DNA from: Vesta saturnalis
Taxonomy: Eukaryota > Arthropoda > Insecta > Coleoptera > Lampyridae
Reading direction: 5' to 3'
NCBI GenBank assembly: GCA_036346205.1
Contig: JARFJB010001495.1
Coordinates: 3,015,001-3,079,000, forward strand
DNA length: 64,000 nt
Position numbers and translations under genes: made by a program. The notes beneath the pieces are model-generated. The model worked only from the letters and a program-made list of their open reading frames with translations, was not told where the DNA came from and did not search any database. Of the stretch, positions 57,079 to 64,000 are shown piece after piece; positions within the stretch are counted from its first letter, which is position 1; every line of letters begins with the position of its first letter.

Positions 57079-57648
57079 AGAATCCCTGATAACCCTAACC
57101 ATACTCCACATCTTCTAGATCTCTTTCTTACATCAAACCCTCTTGTTTATAAAACTTCCGCACTTTCGCCTTTAGGTCTTTCCGACCATTGTCTAATAGA
57201 AATCATTTCTACTGTACCTAATTCCACTGTTGTTCGCAAAACCGATAGAACCTTGTGGTGTTTTAAGCCAGCTGGATGGAGTGATTTACGGGATTTCTTT
57301 GCAACCTTTCCATGGCGTGAATTTTGTTTTAAGTCGTCCTCTTCTTCGGACATCGCTCTTTCAGTATCTGAAGTCATCATCATGGGAATGGAGTTATACA
57401 TTCCCAAAAAATGGTACCGTATAGGTCATTTACGTTCCCAACCCTGGTTCAATAAGGCTTGTGCTGATGCAATATCTTTAAAAAATAAATATTACATTAA
57501 ATGGAAATCTATAAAATCGGTCGACAGTCATGTAGAATACGTTGATGCTAGAAATATCTGCAAAAGTGACATCACTAAAACTAAAAAGTTGTTCGAACAA
57601 CGAAAATGCAATGAACTAGCTACATCTCCTTTAGGCAGTCGTAAATTT
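57079..57648 (+). pseudogene. LINE endonuclease C-terminus and linker
   Basis: IPDNPNHTPHLLDLFLTSNP, LSPLGLSDHCLIEIISTVPN (SDH motif of the endonuclease), DRTLWCFKPAGWSDLRDFFA, GHLRSQPWFNKACADAISLK, and RNICKSDITKTKKLFEQRKC. It stops at a TGA at 57649. The SDH histidine is the catalytic His of apurinic-type endonucleases. The N-terminal part is missing because of 5' truncation. Confidence 0.85.
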
Positions 57649-57651
57649 TGA

Positions 57652-58611
57652 TCTTTAGCTAAAGCCATTAGTAAAAACTTTGGAACATCTTCATTTCACC
57701 CCCTGACATCTATTGACGGATCAGTAGTTGCTGATTCTGTAGACAAAGCCAATATTTTTGTGGATTTGTTTGCATCAAACTCGTGTCTCAATGATTCTGG
57801 AAAACATGTGCCCCTAGTCAACTCTTCTTCATACGCTAGAAACCGATTCATTTTCGGTACAAGCTCTTGGAATTGATCATCAGTAGGCTTGATCTCAATA
57901 AGGCGACTGGCCCAGACAATATCCCAGCTATTGTCTTAAATAAATGTTCCCCCAAACTAGTACCAGTCCTATCTAAGCTTTATACGATCTCTATGTCTTC
58001 TTGGGAATTCCCTTCATAATGGAAGTTAGCAAATGTTCAACTCCCAAAAAAGGCGATAAGGCCGATCCCTGAAACTACCAACCAAGTGCCATCACTTCCA
58101 TTTTGTCTAAAATCATGGAAAAAGCCATCAATCAGCAACTGCTCATGTTCCTTGAAACTAACAAACTCTTTAGTGACCACCAATATGGATTTAGGTAAAG
58201 TCGTTCAACAGGTGATCTTCTTTCATATGTGACCCAAGTTTAGAACAATACAGTAGAGCAGCCCGGTGAAACAGTTGTAGTCGCTTTAGATATCTCAAAG
58301 GCATTTGACCAAGTTTGGCATAAATGTTTACTTGCCAAACCCACCTCGTTTGGGTTAAATGATACGCTCATCAACTGGGTTCCTAGTTTCCTTGATAAAA
58401 GACGAATACGTATCGTAGTTGAGGGCTTTTCTTGAAAAGAAGTTAGAATTAACGCGGGCGTACCACAGGGATCCGTTATAGCGCCTACACTTTTCTGCTG
58501 TACTTAAATTACCTTATTTCTTCAACAACTAACCCCATCCATTGCTTTGCTGACGATAGCACTCTTCACTGTAGTTCATCTCAGTCTACTCATAGTGATA
58601 ATCCACCTTCT
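57652..58611 (+). pseudogene. LINE RT N-terminal half, frame-broken
   Basis: Aligns to copy 1 at 8375-9350. Recognisable pieces in different frames include VVALDISKAFDQVWHKC (motif A; here the usual FDQVWH, whereas copy 1 has FNQVWH), INAGVPQGSVIAPT (motif B) and HCFADDSTLHCSS (motif C, near 58540-58575). Multiple frameshifts and stops. Confidence 0.85.
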
Positions 58612-59430
58612 ATGTCAAACCAAGAAATTAAATCTGAAATGGAAAATTCAATCAACAAAGATATTCAACGTATTCTCGAATGGGGAAGCAATAATCTAGT
58701 TAAATTTAATGCTAACAATACTCAGTGTTGCCTTGTGTCCGCCAAAAAAGATCGATCATTTCCTGTTGTAAGTATGAATGGCTCAGTTCTTAAGTTTTCA
58801 GACTCTATTACTCTGTTGGGAATGACTGTATCTTCAAATCTCTCATGGGTTGACCATCTGCTGTCAGCTACCAAAACAGCTGCCCGTAAAATAGGCTTTT
58901 TGTACAGATCTCAGCAGTACTTTACCTCTCGACAACTACTTCTGCTGTATAAGGCCCAAATTCGGCCTCATCTGGAATATAACTCTCACCTCTGGGTTAG
59001 TGATCCCCAATACGCTCTCGATATCGTTGATCGTATTCAAAAGAGAGCGATTAGGCTTATAAATGACCCGTCCTTAACTTCTCACATACAGTCCCTTGAG
59101 CATAGAGGGATGGTTTCAGTTCTTTCTTTGTATCATCGTTATTACAACGGCTATTGTGCTGCTTACTTATATTCTTTGATACCATCTCGGGCTATCTTTG
59201 CGAGAAACACTCGGTTCGCTCATTCACATCATCAGTATGCAGTACAAATCTCCACTTGTCGTACCAAACGGGCGCAATCCACATTTTTCTACACGGCTTC
59301 TAAATTCTGGAATGATCTCCCTAGTTCCTGTTTTCCTCTCACTTATGATATGAGAAAATTTAAGGTAGCTGTTCATAGGCTTCTATTGGCAATTCATTAT
59401 CCCTCTATCCATACTCCTAAGCGTTACTGA
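58612..59430 (+). pseudogene. LINE RT thumb and C-terminus
   Basis: 272-residue open frame corresponding to the last 250 residues of the copy-1 RT frame: MSNQEIKSEMENSINKDIQR, KAQIRPHLEYNSHLWVSDPQ, RIQKRAIRLINDPSLTSHIQ, FARNTRFAHSHHQYAVQIST. It ends with a complete C-terminus (IHTPKRY and stop at 59428-59430). It lies after the catalytic FADD, so it is not functional alone. Confidence 0.9.
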
Positions 59431-59617
59431 GTGCTTTAGCACGATAGGCCAAATTTAGCCTGTTCAGGTCCACAATCATAAAAAAAAGTCAAATATTACT
59501 GTATTTTCTTTTTTTTCTACTTCCGAATACATATAAGTAGCTATTTTAGAGAAAGTTCAGATTAGGGCCCGAAACTGGAAATTGTCTTGGGCCCGTCGTT
59601 AGCTTAATCCGTTACTG

Positions 59618-59625
59618 CTCACATA
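59618..59625. repeat. 8-bp target-site duplication, right
   Basis: CTCACATA directly after GTTACTG; identical to 56712-56719. Confidence 0.93.
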
Positions 59626-60397
59626 TAACGAAAATATAATGAGCTGTATGAGATTTCCCTAACTTATCCACCTCATAACTATGCTTCTGATAAAAATGAA
59701 ATCTTGGAATTAAGGGATTATATAGCTGCTAAACTGTTATATTGAGATATTTTTAGCGCTTCCGGTTTTTCCGAAAATAACAACAAAAATATTTTTAAAA
59801 ATTTTTTAATATTTTATATCAAAGTTTCAAAAACAAATTTAAAGTATTTTAAAGCTAATTTCTCATGCTATCCAAATACGTAAAAATATACAGTGATTTA
59901 CAAAATATAAGGTGAATAAGAAAAAAATAATTTTTGTAGGTAAGTATATCTTATTGTTATTATATTGCAAGTTATAGTAACTGGCCTATCAACGTATAGC
60001 TTTTAAATTTACATATTTTATAGCCATAACGAAAATATAATGAGCTTTATGAGATTTCTATCTTATCCAGGCCAGGAATTTTAAAATTTAAAAATTCCAA
60101 GTCCTTATAACTATGCTTCTAATAAAAATGAAATCTTGAAATAAAGGAATTATATAGCTACCAAACTGCTACATTGTATTATTTTTAGGACTTCCGGTTT
60201 TCCCGAAAATAAGAAAAAAATTATTTTAATTTTTTTATTTTATGTCAAAGCTTCAAAAACAATTTTAAAGTATTTTAAAGTGAATTTCTCATGCTATCCA
60301 AATATGTAAAAATATACAGTGATTTGCAAAATAAAATACAGGGCGTATAAGAAAAAAAATTTTGTAGGTAAGTATATCTTATTATATTGCAAGTTAT
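59626..60397 (+). repeat. tandem duplication, ~400-bp period
   Basis: Unit 1 (59626-59976) and unit 2 (60027-60397) share TAACGAAAATATAATGAGCT, AACTATGCTTCT(G/A)ATAAAA, CTTCCGGTTTT(T/C)CCGAAAAT, TCTCATGCTATCCAAATA(C/T)G and AAAATATACAGTGATTT(A/G)CA in the same order. They have diverged by substitutions and small indels. Function unknown. Confidence 0.85.
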
Positions 60398-61388
60398 ACG
60401 GAGTTAGGAATTGCTGCGGGCAACAGTTAGTTTCCTTATACGAGAAAGTGTTGTGCCTAAGTCCATCGGCCAGATTGTTACGTATTTATCGATTGCGTGC
60501 GTGGTTTATATATGTTATACAAAGTCACTTGCTGTGTTTTGAAGTGTGCAAAAATTTTATTTGTAATTTATGTTTGTTTGAAGTTTGCGGCTTGTTTGAT
60601 TACAAATGATCCGAAATTATGTTGCTGTTGGTTATCATAATTTACACCTTGCCATGAATGAAATTCCATTTCATTCGTCAGCGAATAAAGTGAATAAAAT
60701 GCTTGTTTCATTTTATGATGTTGCAGTTTTCCTTTTAAAAGAGCTTGATTGACGGACAATTCAATGTATATACTATCTTAGCCATCAAAGAATTGACCTA
60801 AGTCATAATCTAGTAAAGAATTGTTTAATATGAAAAATATGAGTCAACTTATATCCATAATAATAAATAATTACAAATCAAACTTAATAAACCTTCTCTT
60901 AGATAGCGGTAATGTAGTAATGTTTGCAAATCTCAATGTCAAAACACTTCGCAGAAAAACTTCAAAAATTTAATATTTTGAAGTTATTGAATTGTAATTT
61001 TGTTAAAACCGATTAGAAAGGTTTATTCTAACGTAAAAATTAAAGGCCACGGTCAGGGTTAGACGTTATTAAACATACAAAGGTATTTAATCTTAAAGTA
61101 CAATTTCAGGTGATAATATGAAATATGGTTTCAAAAATACCACCTTGACCCACAGCTGGATGAAAATTGAAAATGAGATTAATGTAAAATGCTGATTTTT
61201 ACAAAGGTATATGTGATTAGTAATCATTATAACATTTGTAAGTTATGTAATTACGAGCTTCGAAGATCTTCGAATATGTACGATTATATACGATTCATCT
61301 GTATCCGAACTATCACAAACACTTGTAACGTTAAAAATCATTTCGTCTACTGCACTTCCTCACGTTTATACCACTGTTTTATAATCTC
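60398..61388. other. no gene recognised
   Basis: A 96-residue plus frame at 60319-60609 contains Cys-rich but unrecognisable sequence and begins inside the tandem repeat, so it is probably chance. Confidence 0.5.
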
Positions 61389-62160
61389 CTCTGTATGGTA
61401 CACAATTAGCCCAAATATGTTGATTACATTGTTGTAAAGCTTCGTTCCACATACTAATTACCTTTTCGTCGCAGCCATCTCTTCCTATGTGCTTGTCATA
61501 GTATCTATGCTTTAGCATGTGCCCATAACAGTTAAATTGCATTGAATTTACAATGATAAGGTGGCAATCTTAAAACGTCATGTTCGTAACCCCTTATTAT
61601 TTCATTTACCTCATACCGTTTTACTATTCGTTGCGATTTTATTAACGAATAGAGCTCGGTAGTGAATGAGGTGAGATCATAATTAATGTTATTTTTTATT
61701 AACCATGAAATCATGTTATCTTTCGTCCAAGACTATGTTGGTAGTGATTCCACTAACATGCAATGGTAAGGTGCTTCTAAACTTTTCAGAAGATTTTCAG
61801 TGAGCCATTATTTAAACATATCCCCATTCATTTCACCATGGTAATCTTCTAATGACTTCGACACAAATAGCAAAGAAGCATTCTGCACAAATTATGCAGC
61901 AGCTCCCATATTAATAACTATAAATATTTTACCATCATATCCTTGAGTTTTCGTACACTCTTTACATCGTCACGTTGCCATGACTTTCCCGGATTTCCTT
62001 TTGAGTAGATTCATGTTTTGTCAATAAATACTGCTTGTCTACGAATTGGTGCATTGATTTCCCGCATGTATTGTTTCAAAAACTGAGTTCTCATTTCAGC
62101 TTTTTTCTAACAAAGCTCTTCGATTACACTCTTTCTGGAACTTGAACCGTATTGCATGTA
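61389..62160 (-). pseudogene. DDE (Tc1-like) transposase pseudogene
   Basis: Minus strand, from 62120 leftward: KAEMRTQFLKQYMREINAPI, RRQAVFIDKT-stop-IYSKGNPGKSWQ (first catalytic block, usual DETW), DDVKSVRK, then SLLFVSKSLEDYHGEMNGDM, ENLLKSLEAPYH and the better kept 61532-61714 piece MISWLIKNNINYDLTSFTTE with GYEHDVLRLPPYHCKFNAIQ. RLPPYHCxxNxIE is the third catalytic block of this arthropod family; the Glu here reads Gln. KVISMWNEALQQCNQHIW is the C-terminal helix. At least four in-frame stops. Same family as 54.2 kb. Confidence 0.75.
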
Positions 62161-62495
62161 AGGCACGATTTAAACTTCTATCACATGAATATTAAATAGA
62201 TTCATCAAAATTTCATATGAGTAATTATTTCACTTCATTTCAACTTGTTTTTAAATAAATATTTTAACTGGAAAATCACAAATACAACTTTAAACCTTCG
62301 GCGTCTGTCAACCATATTAAATAATGAAGCAATTGTTAAATAACATGGCGTACCATGGCCAACTAACACAAATTATGTGAAGATAATGTGATTTTTAAGA
62401 ATTATTACGATTATTTCGAAAACTTGACGAGTTAGGTATGCCACTATGGTACATCAACTTAAAGCAAATTTAATTACCTTTCAGAATTTGAAATA
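62161..62495. other. no gene recognised
   Basis: Possible decayed N-terminus of the preceding minus-strand transposase; nothing certain. Confidence 0.35.
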
Positions 62496-62995
62496 ATATA
62501 CAGGGTGTTCTATTTAAAAAATAAAGTTTTGACGCTTTATGTGTGTGACGTCAAATTCATTCATTTAAACCAGCCTGTATAACCTGAAATAAATGTATTT
62601 AGGTAGCTATAACAATACAAGGCTTGTACAAACTGTGTCTAAAATTTCAGCCTTCTATGGATTCAATTAGCAGCTAAACTAAAATTTTAGTGGTATCATA
62701 TTTCGGAGACAAAAAATAGAAAATAACTATATCTCGAAAACCGGTATAGGAAATGATTTAGAAAAAATGTTCATAAAGAAATTGCGATTCTATAAATAAA
62801 ATAATATACAGGGTGTTCCATTAAAAATAAGAAAGTTGTTACTACTTTTGAGTAGAAGCGGCAACATCGCTTCGTTGAAAATATTTTAGATCGAAAGAGC
62901 AGAGCAAATTACCCATGTTGCCAAATTTTCAGAAAATTCCTGTCTCGTTTTCCATAAACCTCTAACCTACCATCGACCATCAAGGACCCTGTATA
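62496..62995. repeat. stacked ACAGGGTG termini of a mariner-like element
   Basis: ATATACAGGGTGTTCTATTTAA at 62497, AATATACAGGGTGTTCCATTAA at 62808, and GGACCCTGTATATGA (outward) at 62984 lie within 500 bases. The composition matches the inverted-repeat arms seen at 49 kb, but no transposase is adjacent. Confidence 0.55.
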
Positions 62996-64000
62996 TGATT
63001 CGATTTCATGTTGAAGGAAGCGCGGCAATGACGCTGTTCAAAATGTTGTGTATATAGTATGTTAGGGGACGTAATATGTCATCTTAAAGAAACCTCTTGT
63101 TTTTGTGTCATTAAAGATGGATGCAGGACAAATTAAGTCCGTTGTTTAGTTATGTTCGCTTTAGTAGCCAAAACATATGAGTATTGCTTGCTTTGGGTGA
63201 AGCATACATTATATTTACCTATACACTATTCAAAAGTGCTGGAAATTACCTTACGATTATCGTATTATCAAAAAATGAAGTTCTCGGTAGCAAAATTGTT
63301 TTGATATATTATATTAACTTTATGTTGAATGTACAAGTAAGTACGTATCCTTTTTAATGCAAATTACGTGTTTGTTAAGTGTACAATTAGATGAATTGAT
63401 TTATATTAAAGTAAGCAAGTCTAATATTGTTTCGGAAGGTTTAATACTGTAGTAATGAAAGGAAAACGGCTGACTTCAGTTAGTGTTTTGTGAGATAAAC
63501 ATATTTGAGTGTATGACCTTATTGCAGTGGTATTTTGTTGACATAAGCCATAAAAAATTTTAGATATTACATTGAGGTTATCCAGTTTCAATCAACTTTC
63601 ATTTTATACTAATTCTAGGTAAAGATAAGTTATATTTTATGTATAGTTTTATGTATCAAATAAGAATTAGTTTACTATCGTACAGCTTTGCGAAACGTTT
63701 AGTACTATTTTATTTGCTTTTATGTTGAAATTAATCAGCGGATATTATTTTAATTTATGAAATATACAAATAAACACAGCTGCGGTATTAATTCTCATTT
63801 CTAATTGTATTTTAATTATTTAAAAAATGAGTGGCGCCAGACATGTTTATCTGATTTATAGCTACGGATATTATCTCTTATAACAAATAAAAAATTAGTG
63901 GTTTTATTGTTATATTACAAAAGGTAAATTGCACCACAGTCTAGCTCAGTGAGGTACAAACTTAGGAAACTTACTGTAATTTAGAACTCATTGATTTTCA
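62996..64000. other. AT-rich, no gene recognised
   Basis: Nothing assignable to the end of the window. Confidence 0.5.

Larger units (their letters stand above)
57079..59487 (+). mobile_element. LINE, second copy (5'-truncated)
   Basis: Nearly the same sequence as 7812-10186, starting at AGAATCCCTGATAACCC and ending with GTGCTTTAGCACGATAGGCC, CACAATCATA and an A tract (59480-59487). It is truncated 5' within the endonuclease. It keeps about 110 bases lost from copy 1 (near 57300-57430) and a stretch near the C-terminus (MRKFKVAVHRLLLAIHYP) missing from copy 1. No convincing target duplication; only GTC is shared at the two edges. Confidence 0.9.
56720..59617. mobile_element. non-autonomous hAT element carrying a LINE
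   Basis: CAGTGACGGATTAAG at 56720 and, inverted, CTTAATCCGTTACTG ending at 59617 are hAT-like terminal repeats, flanked by an exact 8-bp duplication CTCACATA. hAT sequence outside the LINE totals only about 490 bases (56720-57078 and 59488-59617) and encodes nothing recognisable, so it is a MITE-sized derivative. Inner terminal words AAATGTCTAGGACC and GGGCCCAAGACAA are not full complements. Confidence 0.9.

Noticed and set aside
6040..64000. Possible CRISPR arrays, operons or bacterial promoters
   Set aside because: The sequence is eukaryotic; the repeats are microsatellites, tandem repeats or transposon arms without regular spacers.

Overview
This window looks like repeat-rich, AT-rich animal DNA, most likely from an insect or other arthropod. 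The evidence is the density of nested transposable elements typical of arthropods (ZMYM1-type hAT, Tc1, mariner, mariner-like elements with a DUF4817-type N-terminus, Jockey-type LINEs, Gypsy), long TA, CA/GT and CT microsatellites, and the absence of operons or compact genes. I recognise no convincing host protein-coding exon. Nearly every readable protein fragment is a transposase, reverse transcriptase or Gag-Pol, and almost all are broken by stops or frameshifts. It reads as a transposon graveyard (intergenic or heterochromatic DNA).

Layout. 0-6 kb: end of a mariner-like element, a foldback element with roughly 430-bp arms (2146-3141), and a mariner-like element with long inverted repeats and a minus-strand transposase pseudogene. 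6.0-12.44 kb: a hAT element whose ends are exactly defined (8-bp duplication TGAAAATG), interrupted by a plus-strand LINE (7.25-10.19 kb) and probably a solo LTR (11.85-12.26 kb). 12.68-13.72 kb: a 3'-truncated Tc1. 15.5-16.8 kb: degenerate tandem repeats and a duplicated 181-bp block beside TA arrays. 16.8-27.9 kb: a composite Gypsy-type structure (LTR fragment, integrase, LTR, gag-pol, inverted LTR) bordered by TA arrays on both sides. 28.7-34.7 kb: CA/GT-rich microsatellites and a minus-strand Jockey-like LINE. 36-41.5 kb: transposase remnants, a truncated tRNA-Ala-like piece, a putative solo LTR, and a solo arm of the 2-kb foldback element. 41.53-46.33 kb: an unclassified 4.8-kb element with about 1-kb inverted repeats, CCAAT-box arrays, nested inverted repeats and a mariner relic. 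49.05-51.75 kb: a complete-length mariner-like element with about 680-bp inverted repeats and TA duplications. 52-56 kb: short tandem families. 56.72-59.62 kb: a small hAT-type element with an exact 8-bp duplication, carrying a second copy of the same LINE. 59.6-60.4 kb: tandem duplication. 61.4-62.2 kb: transposase pseudogene of the same family as the fragment at 54.2 kb.

The parts do not form a pathway. The story is the order of insertions and rearrangements. The most unusual objects are the unclassified element at 41.5-46.3 kb and the Gypsy composite. Repeated Gypsy segments that differ mainly by homopolymer length suggest that some frame breaks may be sequencing errors. Family names are based on reading motifs by eye; no database search was possible.
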